From assembly GCA_000469685.2 (NCBI GenBank), contig LS997566.1:23575432-23639431 (forward strand): DNA of 64,000 nt, read 5' to 3'. The notes below the pieces were generated by a model. The model was given only the letters and a program-made list of their open reading frames with translations. It searched no databases and was not told where the DNA came from. This document shows positions 47,501 through 60,600 of this stretch, piece by piece. The position numbers and the translations under genes are program-made. This DNA is from Haemonchus contortus. Lineage: Eukaryota > Nematoda > Chromadorea > Rhabditida > Trichostrongylidae. The stretch's first letter is position 1. Each line of letters opens with the position of its first letter.

Positions 47501-48587
47501 GTTGAATTGTATTTAAAGCGATATTACAATTGAAGGCAATCAATAATTACAGGATTGACAGCAAAAGCAGTACCGGTAGATAAAAAGGCTTGCCATCGGA
47601 AAGAAACAGACGTTGGCAAAAGAAAACAGAAAATCGCCCAACACTTACCATTTGCTTAACGGGCACAGTGTGGTCCACCTACCTGCGAAGGGGTCACAAT
47701 GTGGTGGCAGGCTGGGTACGCAACGGGATGGGTGGAGCTGACTGGTCAAGCAGCCAGCTATCATTACTGCATAGCTGTTCGTTCGTGGTCGAGTCAATAT
47801 AAATACCGGAGAAAAGCCACTGCCTGGGTTCTCGACCCGAATTCGATTACAAGCCGCCATCGGCCGTTGTCGTTTCGAGATAATCTTATTACAATGGCTC
47901 TGGCGCCCCGTCGGTCTGTGTGGTAACATTCCATCCAAATTAGTTGCCCAAAGGACTAGTAGAGGTGGTTAGCGTATAATCAGGAGTGCATTTCTGCTAT
48001 GGACCACAATTAGAAGCTGAGCATTATAGACATTACTGCAGGAATTGGGCTCCAGAGGAGATCGGGAAGGGAGAGCAGTTCTGGGTAACGTGGATTGAAT
48101 TGAGACTAATGTTCACTGAGGCGGAATTGAGATCTCCTTTGTTTATCAACTCTCCGGGTTCAGTCAATCAATAAGAGACTTTCTGGGACAACAAGGAAAT
48201 TGGAAAAAGGCAATCGTATGCGCCATGCATCGTGTCTTCTAATTTTTAGGAAGAATCGAATACAGCAACAAAATTTTTTAATATTCTTCGCTCACTCGAA
48301 ACTTACCCATAACTTATAAGCAAGTTGTAAGCTTGTATCAAAACCAATGATTGCGATCGATCAATCAATAAAAGTTCATCGGTACATATAACATGAAACG
48401 TGCAAACAAAATTGAAGTGATAAGGCAACAACGAGGTTAGTGGTTAGTGGTAATGAGTCATGTAATGGACAATTCTCAAAAAAAATCCCAAATAAACAAG
48501 ATCCCTGACATAGAGGTTAAGTATGAAAGATAAAGAATAATTTGCTCACAACTAATAAGCTCCTCACTTCTACAATCACTGGTTATT

Positions 48588-48692
48588 CTAAACTTCAAAG
48601 GTGCTTCTTAAAACTTCTGCAGCTTCTCTGGCGTGATGCTCACCAATGGCCGTCGCCGTCCATGCCAGTTCTGGTCGGCCAGCAAATACAGG
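48588..48692 (-). CDS. DHTKD1: DHTKD1 terminal exon with stop codon
   Basis: The last exon reads [20 protein letters not shown] then [14 protein letters not shown] and a TAG stop at 48588-48590. It matches the family C-terminus (GRPxLxxxAxxIGxxHxxE...L...TF). The acceptor is tttaag rather than the usual tttcag, so this boundary is slightly less certain. I saw no canonical AATAAA in the roughly 300 bp downstream on the minus strand. Confidence 0.92.
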   Translation of the reverse strand, partial: PVFAGRPELAWTATAIGEHHAREAAEVLRSTFEV

Positions 48693-51600
48693 CTTAAATT
48701 AAAAGTCATGAAACCACTCTGAGGAAAAAATTCAACAACTAAAAGAAATCGAAGAGCCTGAAATTATGATATTTACGACATTGGAAACTTCGTTGATTTA
48801 ACCCACCCTACGTACCGTCACCTCTTCACTAAAAAGTCCTGTCCAATGTCTAAACTTCTATTTTCAGTACCACTTCATAAAACTATAAACACGTGTCCAT
48901 AGCAATTCAATAGCGGAACCGGCCCGTGAATGGAAAGAAAAAACTCCGTTCGAAGAAAAGCATGGAAAAAAACTGTACAGAACGTCTGGTGATTTCCGCT
49001 CCACAACATCGACTCATTCGAATATGAAGCCCATTTCACAAAAAAACAATCGGGAATTGACAAATTTTTGATTGTGCCCAATTTCTAAAAAGGTCTCCAT
49101 GAAATCCCAATTGAAACTTCTTCGCAAAGAACGTCCCATAGCTCTAATGATGAGAGGACACGTATTTACATCTGGAAAAGTCGAGAAAAATCTTAAATGG
49201 ACAGATTCTTCACTGTCAAGTTAACCAGTCACATAAAAATGATATGTGTTCCCGATCAAATCAAAAGAGAGGGTAATATTCAAAAGTGCTTTTGACCCAG
49301 GAATAGTAAAGGTCTGAGAACGGAAAACTGGGGATAGTTGGTTTCAGCGAGCGAAAGGTACGCGTTGGCCAACTTTAGAAAAAGGATTAACATTCATTTA
49401 TGTGGACATTTGATATTCGAACCTCCATATATACCTCATGAAAGGTCAGCTTACGAATAACTCTATAGTCGAAAATTCAGAAGTGAATTCCCTGCAGTTC
49501 AAATGAGCACTTGCAATGAGGGGTCTTCCAAGTCATCTAGGCGGAAGCGACGAAAAGTCCATCAGACTTCAAAATTTTTGAGGATTTTGCTGTCGGGTTT
49601 AACAAGTCATTGCATTGCTTTCGAATTTTCAATTACAGTAATTAGTACTGAAACAGCTTTAAAACTTACCGAGATTCCAAGTGCATTTTCAAAGCGCGGA
49701 CGAACGAATGACCATGCGCCTGCGTTCCGCGGTTCCTCTTGAGACCATACAAATTCTGAAACTTCCGCTGTTAAATAGATCATGCACATAGCTACGAATA
49801 AGTGAAAGCATGAGTTTGGGATGAGCCGTGTATTTATTAGTCCTGCCCTGGTCATTAGTCATCGTACAAGCACCAATCTAGGGAGTACTAACTGCTTTCA
49901 TGTACTTCTTGGATCGAATCCAGTTCGATAGAACATGCAGGAATGAAAGACGTATGTAGTAAATCTACTAACCACAATAGGTTTCTCCATATCACAGTAT
50001 TACAAAGGGAATCCCTACCTTTCAAGTTACCCAGTTCTCTTTCAGAAGTGCGTTTACCCTGATGAAAATTGAAGAACTCGAAATTTCCAAGAGATCATCT
50101 AACGATGGCCATCTCGGTTGAGCTTATGGAGTGCTGGGCGAGACGGAGTTGATAACTGCGACCTTTCCTACATTAGCGCTCGAGGACTTTCAGACAAATG
50201 TTCGGCAGGGAAAAAAGTCGGAAGAAACAGTTTTCAAAAATCGGCCTAGAAACATCCGATAGTAGAGGCATTTCTCGACTGAATTCGGAGCAGCCAGTGC
50301 CTTTATGCACTAGTTCGGTGTAGACGAAATTACTGACCAGGGAGGAATGAATGCTTTGCAAAACAGCGTTATTTAACAATCAAGAACGGACAGACAGGTT
50401 CTGTATGGTCTCCCACTCTGTTTTTCCAATAAGATTATTGACTAGGCGCTGGAAGACATTTTCGGATTTTTGAACATTCTCCTGGAAGAATGTTGAAATT
50501 TCAAAAAAAATCTTTCGCAATCTGTTTCTTGCGACGCTCTTCTCGAATCGGTACACTAATGAGATTGTCTGTTGCGTAATGACAGATATCGTATCACTCG
50601 GCATCAAGCGCGGTTGCTGATAAAAAGGGAACACCCTACGCAACCGCTCAATGTTTGCGTAACCTTGCCGGTCGTTGGTTGTCGGTAGCTTTGAACGGGA
50701 TCTACACCGGCGACTGACAACACCTTTCTCAAATAAACACATTGAATGAGCTCTGAATGATGGCCTGATTCAGCAGTATGGAGAAGTACCCTTGAAAAAG
50801 TAACAAGTACGAAAGCTACATTTTAAAAATCCTGTAATCCTAACTTGTCAAGCAAATATTGTTTTTTTCTTGTCCGTAGTTGGGGAACCCCTTGTACCGT
50901 ATCCTTTCAAGGGACCACTACATGTGGGCAATCCATAATCACGACTAGTAATTTGAACGACTATTCGAGAGGAAGTAGCAGTTGCAAAAGAGAATTTATC
51001 AATTCTGCCATCTTCATCCATAGGGACTGTCTGATTCTAAGTATGAGCCAGGATCAGCAAACTCTTTCAGTCTGGTCAAATATATAGTACCGGAGCTATA
51101 CTCATTACTATGCGTTTTGGTGCCAAAGAGAACTCATTTGCATAATTGACACAAAGCGCCTGATCATTCAATCTGGGATAAATCGGGTAGAACAGCAAAC
51201 AAAACTGTTACCAACCACAAATTCTGTTGAATCCCTAGCTATTATTTGCCGATACGGTCGTTTTATCCTATTCGACCTTTCTGTCTATTTTGAACTTTGG
51301 CTTATCTAGTTGTTATGAGATGAGATGATGTATGAGAAGGTTGGATGATGACCGCAACAGAGGCCTTCCCAACCAGATTGCCTGAATTCAAGTAGAAGGT
51401 GTGTTAACCTCAGAAAGCTACGATTCAGGACCACAAGGGGGAATCACAGACCGGAAACCCTATTCCATTTCAATCTTCGAAATATTGAGCCGTTAAGAAG
51501 AAACAAAATGTTATATTTAGTAGTAAATAACATAAACTCCAAAGAAAAAAGCACTGCGAGTTCAGTCGCGATGCTACCACACTGCCCCTCACCCACCAAG

Positions 51601-54600
51601 TGTGCATGCATCCCACAGCATCTGAATTGGATTCTAGCAAACTGGACCCTCAGAAGGCCTCTAGGACGTTGATGTCCTCTTTGAGACAACGATTCGTAAC
51701 ATAAGTCAAGGCTGTTTTCGGGAGGGAGGGGATGTTTCCTTCACGAATCTGAGTGTGCCAGCCTCCCAACTATAACTGGGAAATCGAATACGCTTCCTAT
51801 ATGGGAGGAGCTCCGAGAATTCTGAAGGAAGTTAATAAGTTCCTTCAGAAATCTAGATTAAGCCCCGCAAATAGGCAGTTCTGTTCCCAAACCTAGTCTT
51901 TCAGGTTACTCCTTTTCATTCTCCGTTTTTTAGGATTGCTTTGGTATCGTCGGCAACGCTATTCGCATTTTTTATGATCACCGTCTTCGTAGCTGTTAAG
52001 CTCCTTTCATTACCTCGTAAAACTGCGTCAGCACCTGCGCACTGTGCAAGAAATTCGGGCCACAGTAACCTCTTGACGCTTCTGTGACCGAGACGTCCCA
52101 TTCGGTGCGCAGACCATTGAGGACGCAGAGATGATTGCAGAAGTGACGAATCATGAAAGACGACTCCCTCTCTCGACTGCTATTCTCAAGTGATCTTAAG
52201 CGGCAAAATACAGCTGGCCCGTTGGAGCCACGGCAACGGTGTTTACTGCTGATACCATCTGAGCACCTAAGCTGGGTCACTAAAAGGTCAGCAAGGGTCT
52301 GCACCATCAGGGGGAACACGAATTTGAAAAAAAATTGAAAATAGTGAGATCTACAGTAGAATCTTTTGTCATCGACGTAAAAACTGTCACCTTTTGGATT
52401 TGACAACTCTCGCTTACTCGCCTTTAAAATGTAACCTGTGCGAGTATGACATGAAACATTACCAAGTTTCATGACCAGCAAGTCTGGTGTACAAGAAAAG
52501 CTTAGACTACCCCGAACTATTAGATACACTGTCAAAAACTCACTCTTTGCTTTGGGATAGCGTTCAAGTACTGCACGCAGGTCCTGCACAGGGAATGGAC
52601 AGAGGCTTTCGAGGCGAACTATTGCTACCGTTTCCTTGAGACCACGTTCGTCACGTTCTTTTTCAACAGCAATCCAATGCTTGCCACTGGTCAGGATCAC
52701 CTGAAAAGTTTTGAAACTTTGATAAAAAGATAAAATTTATGCATAGCATCGAACTTCGATAAAGCCACCCTCTGAGTTACTAACAGTTGGCCTTTTTATT
52801 GAAAACATTTCAGAAACTTCGAACATTCCCAACTAACGTTTTGCTCTCGCTAACCTTAGTATGGCCCTCCCTTTCACAACAATTCTTACCTTAGTGACCT
52901 TTTCAGGTTTACAGGTCTTATCGTCGATCACATTTTTGAAATACGTTCCAGGTGCCATTTCGGACAAGGATGAAAGGGCCTAAACGATAAACTAAGTCGT
53001 CCAACGTAGTCATAAGGCACTCTATGTATTGCAGCGTATATGAATGTATATAGCTTTTTGCACCAGTGGTCATACTCACGTGCCCAAACCACCTAGTAAT
53101 GATCATAGGATTATCGTCAAAGGCATTGTCATAACGAGCTCTACTGTTCAGTCTTTCCAGTTGTTGCAACAAACTATATGAACCAGTCAATGATTGACAA
53201 TCCACTCATTCGCACTCGATAAAGTAACAAGTACGCCTTCGAAAGAAGGTGGAAAAAGCTCGCCTAATCCTGCAGAAAGCACGATTTGAACTGCCAAGTT
53301 ATAGTACTTCTCCCATTCAACCAGACCTGTTCCTTCCTCAGATTCATAGAAAATTATAGTGCATAACTACCTGTGACATGGCTTTACCCGGATATACATA
53401 TGAATGAACGGAATATACCGTTAGCACGAAGTAGCACTTGCGCCTTCTCAAAAATTTGCTCTAGCGAACAAAAATGTTACTTTTGAGTTTTAGCCCTCAA
53501 TTTGAATTAACATACCTTCGTTATAGGGTGCCTCTCTACACCACCTTGTCACAGGGGAGCGATTCTGCTAGGTAATTCAGAGAATCGCGTTTAAGGGAGA
53601 TTGTGCTACTCCATCCTTGAAGACGGTCTCGATTGTCGATGTCAGTTACAGCCCCTCCTACTATTTCACATTTCCGAATTTCGAGGGACCCTACCTTACC
53701 GGCGGTCTCTGATGCCGTCTCTATTTCATACTTCCAAATTTGGAGAGCCCTACTTTATCGGTGCTCTCTAGTGCCAACTATATCGCGTAGAGTACCGTTT
53801 TCTCTATTGTTACAGCTCACAATCAGTCTCTTCATCGAAGCCCACTTTTCAAACTCCCTGTAAAAGCCTGTACCGCCGGCGTTGTTTCATTCAATCGGCA
53901 GCTTTTAAAGGCAATTACCCTTGTTCTCCGTTATTCCCTATCTAGACAGCCGTGCTTCTATGGTGTGAACAAAGGGGTCAATGAAAAAGAAACGACCACG
54001 GCGGGTTGACTTTGATCTGACACTCGCGGTGGCTCTAGTGCAGGCCAGACCGAGCAATCCTGGAGCGAGGGTTCATTGAATGCCTGGTTCTTCCGCAATA
54101 ACAGGAAGAACGGCACCGCTCCAATCGCAATGGGATGCGATGATCAGCTGACGCACACCAAGCAAACGGCAAGCTCATCTCATCACATTAACTAGGCCAG
54201 TATCGAACATCATTCATGCAACTATCCATTTGGGATGCTCAAAAAGAGGGCAGGGGAAAAGGCTTGAGAATGGATGACTTGCGGAATCCCGATGATTGTG
54301 TGGGGATGATCCAGTCTCGGATCATCCTCACACAAACAGAAGATCATGGCTAGCCAATGAATGTTACATGCACTTCTTTTGTATGAATCACACAGAAATG
54401 GATTAAGCTCTGGGGAAACCAAAGTAAGGAAAAAGTAGAGAAACACAACAGAAAAACAGAGAAACATTGCAAAAAAGTAGGAAAGAAATCATCGTGAATA
54501 GCCCAAAAACAGCATGGGTTCGTATCCGCCATGAACACCATTTGCACACCAAGATGTTCGTAGAAGCTCTATCGCATACCACATCCTTGGACCATAAACT

Positions 54601-57600
54601 ATCATACATAATAGCTCGGTACGTCGTAAAATTGCCATTTGCAATAGGGAATGAAAAGATTATTTTTGCTCGCTTCAAGTAAGGCAATAATTTCTGGCTT
54701 GGTTATTCCACAAGCATGGGAAATGGACCAAGTGTTTACTAACTTGCTTATTGTGTAAAATAGGATTTACTAATAGAAGCATCTATAATCGTTCCGAAGA
54801 AGTGAAGAAACGAGAAGAAATGAGGCTTCTACACAAACCTGGTTATCATCCATAACCACGTTTGTGTAAAAAGCTTCATTTCTTCTGGATTCTATTCACT
54901 TGTGTTTCCATAGAGAACATTTCTTCTTGATCCCCTCATGAGCATGGAGTGGCCCACTTTACGAAACACGATTTTTGATTCCCACTACCACAATATGTAC
55001 TCCAATGGAAAGAACTCATTAATCTTCTATGCTTCTCCACTCGATCGTAAGTCTACCAAAAGGAAGCGGTACGAAGAAAAAGATTCTCACCTTTGGGTGT
55101 CGCAGAAGGATCTTTGGCGCCACAACCACCAAAGGTTTCCTGTAGTTGGGAATCACCTGTAAACATAAGGTTGTGAAAGATTTTCGAAATCATCAAATGT
55201 TCCCCACAATGATTCACTCTCAGTTGCTTGGCAGCACGGATAATGCAGACGGAACAGGGAAAACTGGTTCCGAAAAAGAAACTCGACCGGTTTAGAAAAC
55301 AAAAGAAGTTAAAAACACTGATTGATGGCGTGGGAAATTTTCCTACTTGCTCGCTGATGTTTTTTGCGGTATGCTAACACTGCTCTTGACTTTTACCGTC
55401 AATCGAATTTCGGCCCGATAATGGCAAAAATGATTCGCTTCATTCTACGCAACGGCTCGACAAATGATGGCGTTCATAGTCTCAAACATTTCGCATAAGC
55501 TCATGTACATAGAACTGCAATCAGAATGATGCAGCGACAAAGGGAATCTAATATATCCCAAAATTTGTTGCAGAGGGTCGAATATTCGATTATGAAAAGT
55601 CGTAAATCGCTTAACAGTTTTAAACCTTATGAAGGGCTGGGTCCGAAATTAACAGGAGCTATGACGCTCTTCAGATAAAATGAAAACAGCCATCAGCAAA
55701 TATCATCGGAAACCAAAATCATCCAATTGCAAAACAATTATTTTCGGTCTACCCATCTACTAGAAAAATTCATCTAACCATACCTCAAGTTTTCATCCAT
55801 TTTCATTCATCCCTCAGGTTGTATGAGGCTCGCTGAGCGGACTAGTTGGGCTCTTTACATATAGTCTAGAGTGCTCCTGAGTGATGATCTATGAAGGCAG
55901 TCGGTCCTCATCGACCATCATTCATCATACAGAGTAGAAGCACATAACAGCTGGCATAAGATATACCAACACTGTCGCACAGTGTTTATGCTAGAGTGTG
56001 GTATATCCGTATGTCTGCCCTAGTTCCTAGTACATAGGTAGTGAACGTATAGCACGCATGAGGCCACGCTGACGGGTGTGGTGCGTTAGGAACGGAATGG
56101 TCGCGTCGCGGTGAGAGGGACGTCGCGCGCGAAGGAATGTAGCAGAATGCAGCAGTAGGTAAGAAATACAAGAACAAAAGTACTAATAGTAGAGTTATGC
56201 ATAAAATAATGATCGCATACCGATTGAGCTGTATGAAGAACGCTAGAGCTGTAATAACGGCGAATGAGTGGTCCGCGACAGCCGCGTGCGGCGAATCGAT
56301 TACCCAAAATCGTTCCTAACGCCCGTCTCCCCACGCTGACATACCAGCTCATTTTAGAAAAAAAAATTTCTAGGTCCTGTAGATCTTTCCTTTCTGTATA
56401 ACGTTACGAGTCTCACCTAGTCTATTCCTTCCTCGCCGATATCTTTAATAACGGGAAGCTAACGAAATAATCTTAATCAGCATCAATTTTGAGGTTCATT
56501 TAATCCAAGTAATGGTTCACAATAGATTCGAACACTCAAAGTTGGAAAGTATTCAGAGAGCTTGTTATCTCATAGGTTCTCTCAATTCCTCAAACTGAGT
56601 GATTCTCTTGATTCGTACGTAACTTTTCTTTTTCTTTTGTATTTCCTGAGTGCGCTTCATGCATTTGCTTTCACTTATTTGTTACGCGCGTAAATCAGAG
56701 ATAGGAGTAAATAAACAGCAACAAGTAAATAAGTTTAATAATGCACCAAGCGCTCAAAGCGCTCAAACTCCACGCTTAAAAGAAAGCCGTCCCACTTCCC
56801 AGCTGTCTCATGGTTTCACCTGTATCCAGGAAGAAATAAAAGCAGAGCTCAGTTGTGTGCTCAGAGCCTACTTCATAGTAGAACACGACAGACTCATTCC
56901 GAAAACAACCTATCGAAATCCCTAGTACAATAACAGGCAGATGTAAGCTGCCCGTTCCTGTCCTGAACGACTCCTAGAAAATAGAGAAGCACAGAATGTA
57001 GAGATAATCGGATACTTCTAATCGTGATCATGAGATTGAGAATGAACCATCAGAATCCGTTAATTCGCTTCGTTTAGACTGTTCCGGAACTATTACACCA
57101 AAATATAATTCTTGACCCAGAATCTCATGTAAGGTTGAAACAGAATTGTACTCCAGTAAAATATGCTAAAATCCTTTTAAAAAATTTCGTTAAAGGGTAG
57201 GCGTACAAAAGCATGCATTTCAGTGGTCGTCGCCACGACTTCGATGAAAAAATTCCAAAATGGTACTATCTTTACTATGAAATTCCTTGCGAAGCAACAA
57301 CGCAGCCGACGTCATGTATTTGTGCTATGCAGGGAGAATCTAGATAAAGATTTCCTCGACTATAAACCATTTGTTTCAACTTCTCGAGTCTTCAGGTAGA
57401 TGAAGACCAGCCGTGCCTGATCGCCAAATTGATTGGAACGATGATGCCCTCCTGATGCTCACAGAAACAAACCAATGTCACTACACTTGAATTGTTGACG
57501 ACACTTGGTCGCACAACAATCATAACCCATCTCCAAGCAGGTTACAGAAAAAAAGTGATGACTTTGATCGCCACGATTTGATGCACCTCAGATGGCCATA

Positions 57601-60600
57601 AAAGTATGCCAGTCATTGTATGTGCGTCTGCGCACGAGGGACTTTCTTAAGCGAATTCCCGAAAAGAAAAAATAAAAAAAGTGGGAGCTTGGTGTTGTAT
57701 AGTAACCACACAACAGAACAGGTGGCTCCTGGCTGGAGAACCACCATCAAAAAACCGACAGCTTGCTTTGCTGACGGTTGCTTTGGTTCATGACGATGAC
57801 TGACCTCACGAACCCCGTTGCTCTCTGGACTGGGTCTCGGCCTAAGGAACGAGATTTCGCGCTTCTCCAATTCGCAGCCGCCAGCGTCCTAGACTTCTGA
57901 AATAGAAGTCTGGGAAGTACCCTGTGGTTCATGACATTTTATCCATGATATCCATGAAAACATCAATGCTAGCAAAAGATGTGAAATTTCATGCAAAGCT
58001 TCCATGACGACCTAATTTATTCTTTCTTGCTGCTGTTTTGCACTTCAGAAAGAGCCCTATTCATATCATCGTGTGAAAAATGCGTTCCTTGTCAGCTCGT
58101 GCTTTTGAAGCTGTAAACAAGCCTGGGGCTACGGAACAGATGTTGCACTGATGAAGGGCATAGTATTCAATGGAACTCTACCCAAGGTGCTGTGGGTGGT
58201 CGCAACCTACTCGTTGCAGCGGCACTCCAAACAGGGGGGTGTTGGCAGTTCCTCTCTCTTTGTTTCCTCTAATTCTCATCATAATCACAACACCGCAAAC
58301 ATTTACCCTGTCCTCGAACAGAGGCCAACATGAACTTGCATTTGTATAGCTGCCGTATACAACCATAACATTCAACAGTCCCGGCTGTACAAATGTCCAC
58401 CTTGCATGGACTGAAACACCCATGGGGAAAGGGTTTGTTGAGGTATATGAAGGACAGCAACCCGACATTCAACGACTCTCTCTTTTTCACCCAACACTCA
58501 TCCTACACTGTCGGAGGTTGTGCACAGGCAAGTGGTGCACTGTCAACCACTCACCTGCGAGGGTTCGAATCTTTGATCGATACTCGCCTAGGTCAATCAA
58601 TCCTTTTATATCTCGCGGTCGCTTGACTGGTACCAGAGTCGTTTACAAACATAAAAACGCAGTCTTCTGAACTGGGTGACCACCGCAAATCACTTTATAG
58701 TTCACACCCGCATTCAAAACCACGGCAACGGCTATGAAAGGTAGTGGAACGCGAGGGCTTGTGTCAAATTGGGGACGCCAAAGAGCTTATCCCACAGAAT
58801 CATAACTGAGGTTACTTGGTTCGGGAGCATTTCTACCTAATTCATTTTTTTATGTACAGCTTTTCTCCCCGAATTGCTTAGACGGGCGAGCACGTTTGAA
58901 ACGGTGGAATGGTCAGCTAATCAAAGGAGACCTGGGGGAATTTTTCGTATGAGTTTTTTCGAATATTCTCTCTGTCTACTATCAAACGACATTCATCAGA
59001 GAGTAGGTAAAATCGTTCGAATCATGTGACCGTTTCTTTCGGTACTCAAACTCGGCGCCGGAGAAATGATTTGGCACTGACCGGATGTCTGATAAGTTTC
59101 TATTTTATAGTGATAAATCTGAAAATTATTATAGACTTGTTCCAACTATACCACTTTACTAGTCATGATATTGAACTGGAACACTAGCAGAAGTGGAATT
59201 GAAAATGAGAGGGAACATACGCTGAAAAACCGTGACTAGTATTGGTGCCACCCGACCGAATTCGCCTTGTTTCAGTGGGAAGCGATTCTCCAAAACTCAG
59301 TAAACGTTGGCATAACTCATCATTGAATTGCTCAGAATATAAACGAGGGAAAGGGACGCTGTCTTACCTGCCTCCGAAGAAGATGGAAGTACTGTGCTGA
59401 CGTTGTGGGGTTAGCCACCCGCATATTCACATTTTCACCATCAACCGGCACTTGATCTTCACGAGAATCACATAGTTGCAAGAATCTAAATACTTCACGC
59501 CTGTACAGATAGGCCATGATTTCAATGACACGAAAGGCATGATGACTTTTCCTAGCATTCAAATTTCAGTTGTTTTGTTTTTTTGCATGTTATGAGGCGG
59601 ATTACATCATTTTCTCTCTGAAAATTCTGAACTTTTGGTGGATTTGGAAGACATTGGCTACATCGAGAATCAATCACTACTTTGCATCGAGATGGAATTT
59701 TGACATGAGACCTCTCCAGACGACTCAATATAGAGAGGCAGCCGGCTTATTCGACCATCAGGCGCTTTGGAGATTTAGGGAAATAGCAGATTGAAAGGAT
59801 GGAAGCAGGAAGTCCAATGTTCAGGAAGCGGGAAAAAGGCTGCGCTGGAGCTCGTTCTGTGTGCAGAATGGCTGAAGGAATGGAAATCTCACGAGGTTCT
59901 CTGCGCAGAATCGTGAGAGACCACCTGTACAACAAAGTTTTCGAATGATCAATTAGTCATTTCCTGAGCGTACGAGTTATATAAAAGGTAAAGGACGCAT
60001 AAAACAGCCGTTTCCGAAGAAGTTGTCATATCAAGGAGAAGAGGTGAAGTGTTCAAACAGGTGTTCAACAAGAAGATACTAGCAGTGTCAGGATTTATGC
60101 CAAGTCGAAACCCAAGGAAGTGATATAATGCAGAACTCAAACACTTTCTGGGATCGTTTTGGTTGTCGACGGGAAGACACCGCTAACTTTGTAGAAAGGT
60201 TAATCAGGGAGCCTACTGGAGGATCCTGAACCGCCAGTTCTTGTCGTGGGTAGGAGAACACTTTCCCTCGAATTCACAGCCTTCACTGAGGGGTCAGCAG
60301 TCCTGACCTGTATCATCCGGATATTCCACACGGTCAACAATGAAACGAAAACATACGCTAGAGCGCACAAGAACTCGGATATTCGCTGAAATTCATTGCA
60401 AAAAGGCTGAACCCAACTCGACGCATTCTTCCTGCTTGCCACCGTCAACCCTTCCTTCGTCATCACCGGGCTCGAGTGGAAGTATAGGGTAACATATTTT
60501 AGTTCTAACGCTGTTGCTGTTTGCAATAAGAGTTTGTGATGAACATTTTTTCAATGTTGATTTGCTTTATTGACTTTATATCAACTGCCCGTCTCCGATA

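Larger units (their letters stand above)
42429..48587. other. Gene-poor interval downstream of DHTKD1
   Basis: It contains two G/C homopolymer tracts and (AAAT)n near 47.34 kb. Possible isolated exon-like pieces are at 46.44-46.61 kb (minus, donor ATCAG|gtaggg) and 46.90-47.0 kb (plus, after ttttttcag). Neither can be placed in a gene. The 3' UTR of DHTKD1 must begin just below 48588. Confidence 0.4.

Noticed and set aside
51996..52700. 234-codon open frame on the minus strand, with a copia-like flavour in its second half
   Set aside because: Its first 52 codons are the DHTKD1 exon 52544-52700 and the rest is read-through of the intron past a good gtgagt donor. I could not confirm any retrotransposon motif.
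59486..59520. Acceptor ctgtacag upstream of the FLQLCDS exon
   Set aside because: It would add EVF residues in a phase that does not fit. The acceptor tatttag at 59486 gives an exact split Arg codon with the previous exon.
60200..60526. Minus-strand string [15 protein letters not shown] considered as the [17 protein letters not shown] exon of DHTKD1
   Set aside because: The real exon is at 60804-60894 with a far better match and fitting phases on both sides.
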